This document shows, piece after piece, positions 1 to 7,683 of a stretch of 50,114 nucleotides of DNA; position 1 is the stretch's first letter; each line of letters starts with the position of its first letter. Below the pieces are notes generated by a model. The model saw only the letters and a program-made list of their open reading frames with translations. It was not told where the DNA came from and did no database searches. This stretch comes from Syntrophales bacterium (GTDB lineage Bacteria > Desulfobacterota > Syntrophia > Syntrophales > UBA4778). Location of the stretch: contig JAQTPK010000018.1 in assembly GCA_028712885.1 (NCBI GenBank), forward strand, positions 1 through 50,114, given 5' to 3'. Position numbers and translations under genes: made by a program.

Positions 1-2135
1 AGCTCCTCGTTGGTGCTTTGCAGTTCCTCGTTGGCGGACTTGAGCTCCTCATTGGACGCCTGAAGCTCTTCAATCGTGGCCTGCAGGTTTTCCCGGGTGT
101 ACTTCAGTTCTTTTTCTATCTCGTGCACCCTTCCGGCCCGAGCGTCGGCCCGGCCCCCTTTCTCCTTTTCGGCCTGTTTCGCCTTAACCGGGACCACGTC
201 TTCGAAACTCACCAGCATCAGGCCCTGCGCCTGCTCCGAATCCGGCACAGGGATAATTTTGAGATTAATGACCTGGGCTCCGCCGTTCGTCTTCACCCTT
301 ATATTCCGTTGTACGGTTTCCATTCTTTCCTGCTGCACGCTGCGGAGGGCCGAACGAAGCTCAAACTGCAGTCCTTCTCGCGCCATATCGATGATATTGA
401 GGCTGGCCTGCCCCTGGGAAGGCTCCAGGTACTTCCCGGTCTTCCCCTGTACGTGCAGAATTTCCCCCCGGCTGTTGATCAGGACGGAAGGAGGCGCGAA
501 GTTTTCGATCAGGACTTTTCTGGCCAGCTCGGAGGTGCTGACTGCCCGAAGCTTCCTCACCTCCGGAACGGCTTCTCTCTGGCCGGATTCGAGCGTCCAC
601 GGGAATCCGGCGAAAGCGCCCACGTTGTTGGCCGAAGGCGTTTCCGTCCGGCGGTAGAATTTCCATTTCTTGTCGAAAGCCCGGAAGAGATCCATGTACG
701 AGCCGATGCTCTCGGACGAGCCGAGGAACAGGAGCCCGCCCGGCTTCAGGCTGTAATGGAACAGCGGCATCAGGCGGGACTGGAGATCGCTGTCGAGATA
801 AATCAGGAGGTTGCGGCAGCTCAGGATATCCAGTTTGGTGAAAGGCGCATCCTTGGTGACGTTCTGGACGGCGAAGACCGCGGCCTCGCGAATATCTTTC
901 CTTACACGGTATGCGTTCTCCTCCCGGATAAAATATTTTCTCAGCCGCTCCGGATTGACGTCGATGGCGATATTGCCGGGGTAAATGCCCGAACGCGCCG
1001 TGCTGATCGCGTCCTCGTCGATGTCTGTCCCGAAGACCTGGATTTTGAATTCTTTCCTTACTTCATCCATATATTCCCGGAGGAGAATGATTATTGAATA
1101 TACCTCCTCCCCTGTGGAACACCCCGGCACCCATACCCTGACCTGATACCCCTCAGGCTTGTCGCCGAGCACGGCCGGCAGCCCCTTCTTCTTGAGGATA
1201 TCGAAAGCCTCGGCGTCCCGGAAGAAATTGGTGACGCCGATAAGGAGTTCCTTGAAAAGCATCGTGATCTCTTCCGGGTGCTCCTGGAGATATTTCAAGT
1301 AGGAATTGATATCCTTCGTCTCGTGAACGTTCATCCTTCTCTCGATGCGCCGGAAGATCGTGCTCTTCTTGTAATATGAGAAATCGTGGCCCGTCTTCAG
1401 GCGGATCATCGACAGCACCTTCCGGTACGATACGGGAATTTCTTTCAGTTCGTCCGGTTTCGGCCTCTTCTTCGGATAGGAACGGGAGATGTAGGAGATC
1501 AGCTGCTCCGGCATTTTCTCGACGGGAAGGATATAATCGACCAGACCGGTGTTGATTGCGCTCCGCGGCATGCCGATGTACTTGGCGGAGGTTTCGTCCT
1601 GTACCATCGACATACCCCCCGCCTCGCGAATCGCCCGGACGCCCATGGTGCCGTCCGTGCCTGTCCCCGAGAGGATGATGCCGATGGCCCTTTCTCCCCG
1701 GTCTTCCGCGAGGGAGCGGAAAAAGAAGTCTATCGGCATGCGCAGGCCCCGCGGCTCCTCCGGGTTCGTGAGCAGAAGAGCGCCCTTATGTATGGCGATA
1801 TCTTTTTTGGGAGGGATGATATAAACCATGTCGGGCTTGACCACTACGTTGTCCTGGGCCTCGATGACCTCCATGGTCGTATACCGCCGCAGGAGGTCGG
1901 ACATCATGCTCGCGTGGTTCGGATCGAGGTGAGGCACCAGGACAAAGGCGATGCCGCTGTCCGGGGGCACTTTCTTCAGAAACTGCTGAAATGCCTCCAG
2001 GCCGCCTGCGGACGCCCCCAAGCCTACTATGGGAAAATCCTTTCCGGCGGGAACGGGTTCTATTTTTTCAGAATTCGTTTTATTCGCACCCGTCTTTTTC
2101 GTCGACTTTTTTTTCACGTTCGCAGCCCTTCTCAT
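1..2135 (-). CDS. CheB-CheR-PAS chemotaxis-type signalling protein (C-terminus off the window)
   Basis: The product combines a methylesterase, a methyltransferase and PAS segments and lacks the receiver domain of classical CheB. The CheB domain (about residues 34-220) has GLGASAGG with catalytic Ser42, PHLDP with His69, and SGTGTDGTMG holding the Asp. The CheR domain (about 235-500) has PGCSTGEEVYS, FGTDID, CRNLLIYLD and PGGLLFLGSSES, the SAM-binding and catalytic signatures. A PAS-like segment (about 530-640) is followed by a coiled coil of EELQASNEEL-type repeats running off the edge; family members often continue into a histidine kinase. The start at 2135 is set by GAGAGG eight bases upstream. 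No chemoreceptor or CheA lies nearby, so the partner is unknown; such orphan fusions often serve non-chemotactic signalling (inference). Confidence 0.9.
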   Translation of the reverse strand, partial: MRRAANVKKKSTKKTGANKTNSEKIEPVPAGKDFPIVGLGASAGGLEAFQQFLKKVPPDSGIAFVLVPHLDPNHASMMSDLLRRYTTMEVIEAQDNVVVKPDMVYIIPPKKDIAIHKGALLLTNPEEPRGLRMPIDFFFRSLAEDRGERAIGIILSGTGTDGTMGVRAIREAGGMSMVQDETSAKYIGMPRSAINTGLVDYILPVEKMPEQLISYISRSYPKKRPKPDELKEIPVSYRKVLSMIRLKTGHDFSYYKKSTIFRRIERRMNVHETKDINSYLKYLQEHPEEITMLFKELLIGVTNFFRDAEAFDILKKKGLPAVLGDKPEGYQVRVWVPGCSTGEEVYSIIILLREYMDEVRKEFKIQVFGTDIDEDAISTARSGIYPGNIAIDVNPERLRKYFIREENAYRVRKDIREAAVFAVQNVTKDAPFTKLDILSCRNLLIYLDSDLQSRLMPLFHYSLKPGGLLFLGSSESIGSYMDLFRAFDKKWKFYRRTETPSANNVGAFAGFPWTLESGQREAVPEVRKLRAVSTSELARKVLIENFAPPSVLINSRGEILHVQGKTGKYLEPSQGQASLNIIDMAREGLQFELRSALRSVQQERMETVQRNIRVKTNGGAQVINLKIIPVPDSEQAQGLMLVSFEDVVPVKAKQAEKEKGGRADARAGRVHEIEKELKYTRENLQATIEELQASNEELKSANEELQSTNEE

Positions 2136-2398
2136 CGGTACGACCTCTCATTTCTCTTTGTAGGATAAAAGGAAATCCCGTGGGCCGACTATTAAAGGTT
2201 CTATATAATAGTTCGCAAACAGAATAAATTATAATATTTTCCCTGGAGGAGAGCTATGGGCGAAATGTGGGAGAGGTCTTCCGGAACTCATCAGGATCAT
2301 GAAAGACATAACCCCGGTTTTTCATAGTTCACAGCTTACAGTTCACAATTCTCAGTCCTGCCGGGGAAATTAAGCCGCCCGAAACCGCGAACTGTGAA
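2136..2398. repeat. intergenic region with word repeats and an 11 bp inverted repeat overlapping the phaR stop
   Basis: This gap lies between the tail of phaR and the upstream side of the CheB/CheR gene, both on the minus strand. It holds repeated forms of the word GTTCACAG/CTGTGAAC. ATAGTTCACAG at 2324-2334 is the exact inverse of CTGTGAACTAT at 2392-2402, which includes the phaR stop codon (2399-2401). There is no U-run typical of an intrinsic terminator. An A+T-rich stretch at about 2195-2240 could hold the minus-strand promoter of the CheB/CheR gene, but no convincing boxes were found. Confidence 0.5.
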
Positions 2399-2869
2399 CT
2401 ATTCTTTTTCGTCTTCTGTTTCTTTTCTTTTATCGGGAAACAGGCTCAATATGGAATTGAACGGACTCATTGTGCCCGCCATGGTCTTTTTTGCCGCCTC
2501 GGTCATGTGCACGCCGAGGTCCAGCCATTTTCCGAACTGCTCGTCTACGGAAACCTTGTAGGCGAGGTAATTCCTGATGATCTGCTGAAGGTAACGGTCG
2601 AAGAAATCCCCGAGGACCGTCTCCCCGTACTGGATGATCATGTGGAGCAGCGGAACCGGGAGCAGGACGTTTCTCCTCCTCGCCTCCTCGAGCACGATCT
2701 GGGTCAGAATGAACGCGGTCACGTCCTCTTTTGTTTTAGCGTCAATGACCTCAACCTGCCTGCCCTGCTTGATCAGGTCAGCCACCTGGTTGAGCGTCAC
2801 ATAGGCGTTCTTCTCGGTGTCGTAGAGCCTGCGATTGGTATATTTCTTCAGCAGAACTTTCCCAGCCAT
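2399..2869 (-). CDS. phaR: PhaR, polyhydroxyalkanoate synthesis repressor
   Basis: PhaR is a DNA-binding repressor that also senses PHA and controls phasin and PHA genes. The 156-residue product has the PHB_acc_N domain at residues 5-62, with the signature YTNRRLYDTEKNAYVTL followed by VEVIDAKTKEDVT. A shorter PHB_acc helical segment (about 65-105) and an acidic tail follow. The length fits the family. The start at 2869 has GAGGAG eight bases upstream. It is divergent from the PhaC-like gene at 3063, and the 193 bp between them carries TTGC/GCAA palindromes that are candidate operators. Autoregulation is inferred from their position and from known PhaR behaviour. Confidence 0.95.
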   Translation of the reverse strand: MAGKVLLKKYTNRRLYDTEKNAYVTLNQVADLIKQGRQVEVIDAKTKEDVTAFILTQIVLEEARRRNVLLPVPLLHMIIQYGETVLGDFFDRYLQQIIRNYLAYKVSVDEQFGKWLDLGVHMTEAAKKTMAGTMSPFNSILSLFPDKRKETEDEKE

Positions 2870-2903
2870 GTCCCCGTCTCCTCGAATTTTTCGTCAATGA
2901 CAC

Positions 2904-2977
2904 AATGCAAAATTTGAGGACTGTTAACGTCAATATATCTATTCGAACCGAATTGCAAGAGCAATTTTGCATTGCAA
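2904..2977. promoter_or_regulatory. candidate PhaR operator cluster between phaR and the PhaC-like gene
   Basis: Seen directly: AATTGC-AAGA-GCAATT at 2951-2966, TTGCA-T-TGCAA at 2967-2977, and an outer 10 bp inverted pair AATGCAAAAT (2904-2913) / ATTTTGCATT (2964-2973). Known: PhaR of Paracoccus and Rhodobacter binds TGC-rich palindromes of the form CTGC-N4-GCAG. The TTGC-N4-GCAA site is a close relative. The right-hand sites end nine bases before a TTGACA box for the PhaC-like gene. The left one overlaps a possible phaR -10 (TTGCAT on the minus strand, 17 bases from TTGACG at 2933-2928). Control of both genes is inferred. Confidence 0.6.
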
Positions 2978-2985
2978 CATTACTC

Positions 2986-3014
2986 TTGACAAGAGACCTG
3001 CAATTTTCTAAGAC
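2986..3014 (+). promoter_or_regulatory. candidate sigma70 promoter of the PhaC-like gene
   Basis: A perfect -35 box TTGACA (2986-2991) is followed by a 17-base spacer and a weak -10, TAAGAC (3009-3014). A further TGCAATT half-site lies in the spacer, so PhaR could occlude it. The weak -10 makes the exact promoter uncertain. Confidence 0.4.
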
Positions 3015-3062
3015 AATCTTGTTCTGCTTGCGAGGAGGCTTCCATAACATGGAGTTCTCAAT

Positions 3063-4628
3063 ATGATGATGAATTTTTACTGTCTTCCCTGGAAGGCATT
3101 GTCATCCGCCATCCGTCTCCAGAGCCGGTATTCGGAAAATACATTCAAGTTCTTTCAGGCCGCCGCGGAACAGGTCAGGACGCACCAAATGTGCGTCAGC
3201 GGAATGATGTCGTACGTCAACGAGTTCATGACCCCTTACTGGATCGCACTCGATTCCTTTCTCCACCTGGAAAGGAAGAAGATCGTCCGGACCCTCCCCG
3301 TCCAGACCTGCAGCGATTATTCCGAGCTCATGAAATTCAACTCGGATATCGCGAAGAAAGGATTGAGGAGCAGTTTTTCCGCCTGGCACGACTATCAGAT
3401 GAAGGAGGCCGGGAAGGCTTTCGGCGCCTGGCTGAACACCGTTTTTCTGCGTGACGGCGCAGATATCCGGGACCACTCGAGACGGCAGTCCGGACTTATG
3501 GAAGCGATCGTATACAAATACCCTGAAGCCATCCGGAGCATCGAGCCCGACTTCGGATTCCATTTCGATAACGGCGGCTATGTGAAAGCGGGAGAAACGG
3601 ACCGGTTCGATCTATGGCAGGTCCTCCCGACGTACAGAAAAGCAAAGGTGCGGGAAAAGGGGAAGCCCGTCCTGATAGCTCCCCCATACGTCCTCGGCGC
3701 CAGCATCCTTGCCTTCCTCCCCAGGGAGAACAAAAGCTTCACTCACGCCTTTGCCAACCAGGGCATCCCGACGTACATCCGGATCATGAAAAAAATCGAA
3801 GACACTCCCCCCGTCCAGGCAATGACGGGAGAGGACGATTGCCTCGATATGCGGCGCTTCTGCGAAGCGCTGAAGGAAAAGCACGGCAGGCCGGTCACGC
3901 TGGTCGGATTCTGTCAGGGAGGCTACGTCAGCGTATGCAATCTGCTCTCCGGAGAGCTCGACGGTCTGGTCGATGCGTTCATCACCTGCGTCGCGCCGAT
4001 GGACGGCATGCGCAGCAAATCCCTGATCGATTACCTGTCCCATCTGCCGCCCCGTTTCCGGGACCTGGGATACGCGGTCAAAACCCTTCCGAACGGGAAC
4101 CGCGTCGTGGACGGCAAGGTCATGAGCTGGGTGTACAAGCTGAAGAGCATGGAACGGGAGGCGCCGCTCTTCGCGTTCTACCGCAACCTGATGATGTTCG
4201 ACCAGCCGGAAAGCGTCAGGATCACGAGCACGGCGGCGGCGCTCAATTACTGGCTGATGTATGAGCGCTCGGATCTGCCGATCGCCGTCACTAAAATGAG
4301 CTTCGATTCATATACGATCCCCGTGACTCCGGACGGAACCCTCCCGGTGAAGCTGTTCGGCCGGGAGCTGAATTTCAAGAGAATAAAAGAGAAAGGCATA
4401 AAGTGGCTGCTGTGCTACGCGGCGGAAGACGATCTGGTGGACAAGGACGCCGCGATTGCCCCGGCCGATTTCGTGGACGTAGAGGTAACGGAATTCCCGA
4501 AGGGGCACGGCGCGATCGCAACTTCCTGGTCTCTCCCGACCTCGGACTGCGCGCTCCACACCCGCTTCGGAGAAAAGAAATACCGCGGCCCTGTCCGCTT
4601 CGCCCTGGACACGGAAAAGGAAAAGTAA
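3063..4628 (+). CDS. PhaC-related alpha/beta hydrolase (PHA synthase-like)
   Basis: The 521-residue product has an alpha/beta hydrolase fold resembling PHA synthases. A Cys nucleophile sits in the lipase-like box GFCQGG (Cys284), an Asp in YAAEDDLVD (456/457) and a His in PKGHGA (His482), giving a Cys-Asp-His triad as in PhaC. The N-terminal ~190 residues are helical and unlike class III PhaC. The start at 3063 (ATGATGATG) has GGAG eight bases upstream. The gene is divergent from phaR and convergent with a PhaE-like gene, which points to a PHA role. It is too different from the PhaC at 6366 to be a simple duplicate. Alternatives are an intracellular PHA depolymerase or oligomer hydrolase, which can also use Cys. 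The reaction cannot be decided from sequence. Confidence 0.75.
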   Translation: MMMNFYCLPWKALSSAIRLQSRYSENTFKFFQAAAEQVRTHQMCVSGMMSYVNEFMTPYWIALDSFLHLERKKIVRTLPVQTCSDYSELMKFNSDIAKKGLRSSFSAWHDYQMKEAGKAFGAWLNTVFLRDGADIRDHSRRQSGLMEAIVYKYPEAIRSIEPDFGFHFDNGGYVKAGETDRFDLWQVLPTYRKAKVREKGKPVLIAPPYVLGASILAFLPRENKSFTHAFANQGIPTYIRIMKKIEDTPPVQAMTGEDDCLDMRRFCEALKEKHGRPVTLVGFCQGGYVSVCNLLSGELDGLVDAFITCVAPMDGMRSKSLIDYLSHLPPRFRDLGYAVKTLPNGNRVVDGKVMSWVYKLKSMEREAPLFAFYRNLMMFDQPESVRITSTAAALNYWLMYERSDLPIAVTKMSFDSYTIPVTPDGTLPVKLFGRELNFKRIKEKGIKWLLCYAAEDDLVDKDAAIAPADFVDVEVTEFPKGHGAIATSWSLPTSDCALHTRFGEKKYRGPVRFALDTEKEK

Positions 4629-4642
4629 CCGCGGCAATATGA

Positions 4643-5200
4643 CTAATCCCGTTTCGAATACATTTTTCCGAACGAGTCCATGATGTCCTGGAACTGTTTC
4701 CCCTGTTTAAGGATCAGGTCCTCGAAGGCCTGCATTGTCTGCTCCGGGTCCGGGCCCTTCTCCGCGCGCGTCTTCTTCAGCCGGCGGATCGTCTCTTCCT
4801 GTTCCGCGAATTTTTTCTTGAGCTCCTCGCAATTCCGGCGGAGACGGTCGTAATCCTCGCGGGGCACGACCCCGAGCAACTCGAAAAATTCCCGGAAGGA
4901 CTTGCGGAAATTCTCCGCCGCCCTGTTCCATTCCGCGGGGTTTGCGGACCCTTCTTCCGGATTTCCCTCCAGGCCGTAAATTTTCCGGAACAGATCCATC
5001 TGCGCCTGGAAGTGCGCCGCCCCGATTTTTATCCAGCGGGAAATCTCGTCCGGATGCTCTTTCCCGGCCCCCTCTTCCCGCGGAGATCCCCATAACTCCA
5101 GCGAGCGCCGGAAAAACTGCGCTGCGTTATCGAACTGTTCCCGGCTTCTCGCCATCCCGAGCAGATAGTTGCCCCAGAATTCAAGGAAGTGTTTGTCCAT
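4643..5200 (-). CDS. PhaE-like / phasin-like PHA granule or synthase-associated protein
   Basis: This is a 185-residue, highly charged, helical protein without signal peptide or membrane segment. The N-terminal part (FWGNYLLGMARSREQF onward) resembles phasin-type amphipathic helices. Residues ~115-150 form a coiled coil (LRRNCEELKKKFAEQEE). A segment of the form P-x3-YDRLRRN-x3-LKKK resembles the C-terminus of the PhaE at 5483 (P-x4-MDELYREVYLLKKR), suggesting a PhaE paralogue. The start at 5200 is supported by GGGAGG upstream. It converges on the PhaC-like gene with a 14-base gap and is divergent from phaE. It may be a phasin or an accessory subunit for the PhaC-like enzyme; that is inference. 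Confidence 0.65.
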   Translation of the reverse strand: MDKHFLEFWGNYLLGMARSREQFDNAAQFFRRSLELWGSPREEGAGKEHPDEISRWIKIGAAHFQAQMDLFRKIYGLEGNPEEGSANPAEWNRAAENFRKSFREFFELLGVVPREDYDRLRRNCEELKKKFAEQEETIRRLKKTRAEKGPDPEQTMQAFEDLILKQGKQFQDIMDSFGKMYSKRD

Positions 5201-5482
5201 GACGCCTCCCGGAATATTTTGTTAATAAATTAATCACACAAAGACACAAAAAATACAAAAAAAAACGAAGTTGGGAGGCTGAGAGGCTGAGAAGTCAGGA
5301 GGTCTCTATCCTTCGCAGTTAAACAGGTCCTCCCGGTTAAAGTCACCTATCCTCGCAACTTCATTCTTTTCGGCGTTATGCCTTGCGCCCCGATCCCTTT
5401 TAGTGATAGAAAATAGGCCAGTCCGTCTTCTTTTAATTGTTCACTCACTATTCACGACCTTATACGGAAAGCGAGGTGGGGC
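5201..5482. promoter_or_regulatory. divergent intergenic region upstream of phaE
   Basis: This 282 bp gap separates the divergent PhaE-like and phaE genes. It holds an A-rich stretch (5222-5262) with the word TCACACAAAGACACA, low-complexity words (GGGAGGCTGAGAGGCTGAG), and a weak promoter candidate for phaE: TTGTTC (5437-5442), 18-base spacer, TATACG (5461-5466). No TTGC/GCAA operator like that upstream of phaR was seen. Confidence 0.35.
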
Positions 5483-6361
5483 ATGGGCGAGGACAAAGGC
5501 CGGACGGGCAGTCCGGAAAACCTCTTTTCTGCATGGATGAAGGCGGGTTCAGATTTCTGGGGCCCGGCCGCAAGCCTCTTGCCCGGTGCGGCGGGCGGAC
5601 CTTTTCCCTTTTCAGCAAACCAGTCCTCGGAGGCAGCCCAGGCAGCCGATCTCTGGCGCACGCTTTACGAAACGTGGGGCACGTTCTTTTCGGTTACCGG
5701 CCGCGAATCCGCGCCCGGGAATCTGCAGCCGGCCGCTATCCTTCCCGAACTCATCATGAAGATAGCCCAACCCTTCTGGGCGGGATACTTTCTCCTCCAG
5801 CAGGGAGGGGAGGAAAAGGCCGAGGAGAAAAAAGAGTTTGTCTCGAATATGGGGGAAATCGCCCGGTCGATCACGCGGGCGTGGTTTGAGATGTACCAGA
5901 AGGAATTGAACCAGTTCCTCAACATACCCCAGCTCGGGCTGACACGGTTCTACCAGGAACGGGTGAACCGGACCATGGAGAAGTTCAACAAGTTCCAGTC
6001 CGAATTATCGGAATTCATACATATTTTCTACACGCCGCTGGAGCGGGCATTTCAGGCCCTGCAGGAGGAAATGCCCAAAATTGAAAAAAAAGGCGACAAT
6101 ATGGCCGAGGAATCGAAAGCCCTTTACCAGGCCTGGATCGGTAATCTGGAAAAGAATTACAGCGGCCTGCTCAGATCGCCCGATTACCTGCAATCTCTCG
6201 AGAAGACGCTTAAGGCCCTGCAGGATTACCGCAAAACGCGGCAGCAGTTCATGATCGATATTATCCAGGATCTGCCGATTCCCACCAACAAGGAAATGGA
6301 TGAGCTGTACCGGGAAGTCTATCTTCTTAAAAAAAGGGTCCGCGAACTGGAGAAAAGGTGA
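5483..6361 (+). CDS. phaE: PhaE, class III PHA synthase subunit
   Basis: PhaE is the non-catalytic partner that activates class III PhaC. The 292-residue product is soluble and mostly helical. Its N-terminal part carries aromatic and Gly/Pro-rich segments (AWMKAGSDFWG). A long helical middle (about 135-270) follows, and it ends in a coiled coil, MDELYREVYLLKKRVRELEK, typical of the PhaE C-terminus. The length is slightly below the ~360 residues of Allochromatium PhaE. GAGGTGG precedes the ATG at 5483. phaC starts four bases after its stop, so the two are co-transcribed and probably translationally coupled. Confidence 0.9.
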   Translation: MGEDKGRTGSPENLFSAWMKAGSDFWGPAASLLPGAAGGPFPFSANQSSEAAQAADLWRTLYETWGTFFSVTGRESAPGNLQPAAILPELIMKIAQPFWAGYFLLQQGGEEKAEEKKEFVSNMGEIARSITRAWFEMYQKELNQFLNIPQLGLTRFYQERVNRTMEKFNKFQSELSEFIHIFYTPLERAFQALQEEMPKIEKKGDNMAEESKALYQAWIGNLEKNYSGLLRSPDYLQSLEKTLKALQDYRKTRQQFMIDIIQDLPIPTNKEMDELYREVYLLKKRVRELEKR

Positions 6362-6365
6362 AGCC

Positions 6366-7565
6366 ATGAAGAAGATGAACTGGGAAGATCTTTTGTCGCC
6401 GCTGAATATCTCGGGGAATTTTCTGCTGGCGAAAATGGCCATGGATACCGCGAAAACGGCCAACCGCCTTCGGGAAGCAAGGAACATTCTCCTGGGGCCT
6501 CTTCATACTGCGATCGCCGAGACTCCTTACGAAATTGAATACCAGGAAGACCGGGTGAAGCTGAAACATTACAAGCCGGCGGAACTCCGCTTCAAGACGC
6601 CCCTCCTGATCACCTATGCGCTGGTCAACCGGGAAACGATGCTCGATCTCCAGCCCGACCGGAGCGTCCTGAAGGGATTCCTGGAAGCCGGACTTGAAGT
6701 ATACATGATCGACTGGGGGTTTCCGACCCGGATCGACAGATACCTGACTATCGACGACCACGTAAATGTATACATGGACCATGCGGTTGAGCACATCCGG
6801 AAAAAACACGGGATACCGCAGGTCAATCTGATGGGGATCTGCATGGGCGGGACGTTCAGCATCATCTACACCGCCCTTCATCCCGAGAAAATAAGAAATC
6901 TTGTGACGACGGTGACGCCGGTCAATTTCGATACGGACGAGAATCTGCTGAATGTCTGGGCCCGGTCCATTGATGCGGATGGAATTGTCGAGGCTTACGG
7001 CAACATGCCGGGCGATCTCCTGAATCTCGGGTTTCTGATGCTGAACCCTGCCCGGCTGATCATCGACAAGTACGTCGGCTTTCTCGAGAACGTGCACAAG
7101 AAGGACTTCGTCGAGAATTTCGTGCGGATGGAAAGATGGATTTTCGACAGCCCGGACGTGCCGGGCGAGACTTTCCGGCAGTTCATCAACGACCTGTACA
7201 AAAGAAACCTGCTCGTAAAAAATAAACTGAACATCGGCGGAAAGATCGTGGACCTCCGGAAAATAACCATGCCGGTCCTGAACATTTATGCTCGCCTCGA
7301 TCACCTCGTGCCGCCTTCGAGCAGCGATAAGTTCATTCCCCTGATCCCGAGCCGGGACAAGGAGGACGTGGCCCTCGACACGGGCCACATCGGAATTTAT
7401 GTGAGTTCAAAAACGCAGAAGGAATTCGGACCTAAAATCGTGCGCTGGCTGAGGGACCGCGACGGAGAGGCGGTTCCCGTTCAGGCGGATGCCGCGCCGG
7501 AAAAACCGAAAACCCGCTCCCGGAAGAAAGCAACCGTCCCGGCAATGGCGGCAAAAACGGATTAG
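6366..7565 (+). CDS. phaC: PhaC, class III PHA synthase catalytic subunit
   Basis: PhaC polymerises (R)-3-hydroxyacyl-CoA. The 399-residue alpha/beta-hydrolase protein has the synthase box GICMGG with Cys159, Asp312 in YARLDHLVPP and His341 in DTGHIG. The spacing equals that of Allochromatium vinosum PhaC (Cys149, Asp302, His331), each shifted by ten. The GWGFP-like segment IDWGFPTRIDRY is also characteristic. The start at 6366 is preferred over an in-frame ATG at 6300 because AGGTGA lies just upstream and the earlier start would overlap phaE by 62 bases. The C-terminus has an extra ~30 residues rich in Lys, Ala and Pro. Confidence 0.96.
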   Translation: MKKMNWEDLLSPLNISGNFLLAKMAMDTAKTANRLREARNILLGPLHTAIAETPYEIEYQEDRVKLKHYKPAELRFKTPLLITYALVNRETMLDLQPDRSVLKGFLEAGLEVYMIDWGFPTRIDRYLTIDDHVNVYMDHAVEHIRKKHGIPQVNLMGICMGGTFSIIYTALHPEKIRNLVTTVTPVNFDTDENLLNVWARSIDADGIVEAYGNMPGDLLNLGFLMLNPARLIIDKYVGFLENVHKKDFVENFVRMERWIFDSPDVPGETFRQFINDLYKRNLLVKNKLNIGGKIVDLRKITMPVLNIYARLDHLVPPSSSDKFIPLIPSRDKEDVALDTGHIGIYVSSKTQKEFGPKIVRWLRDRDGEAVPVQADAAPEKPKTRSRKKATVPAMAAKTD

Positions 7566-7683
7566 ATCGGGGTAATGGGCTTCAGGCGTCAGGTGTCAGG
7601 CGTTGGGCAATGGGTAAATACCGGAGACCATCATCCCCATTACCCATAACCCACAACCTATTACCCAGCAAAAGGAGATCCAG
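7566..7683. repeat. phaC-phaJ spacer with inverted GGGTAATGGG words
   Basis: The spacer contains GGGTAATGGG near its left end and its inverse CCCATTACCC in the right half. Degenerate copies (GGGCAATGGGTAA, CCCATAACCCACAACC, CCTATTACCC) and a GCGTCAGGTGTCAGGCG word lie between or beside them. It can fold into a long imperfect hairpin, but no U-run follows, so phaJ may be read through from phaC. The ribosome site of phaJ (AAAAGGAG) lies just after it. Confidence 0.5.
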
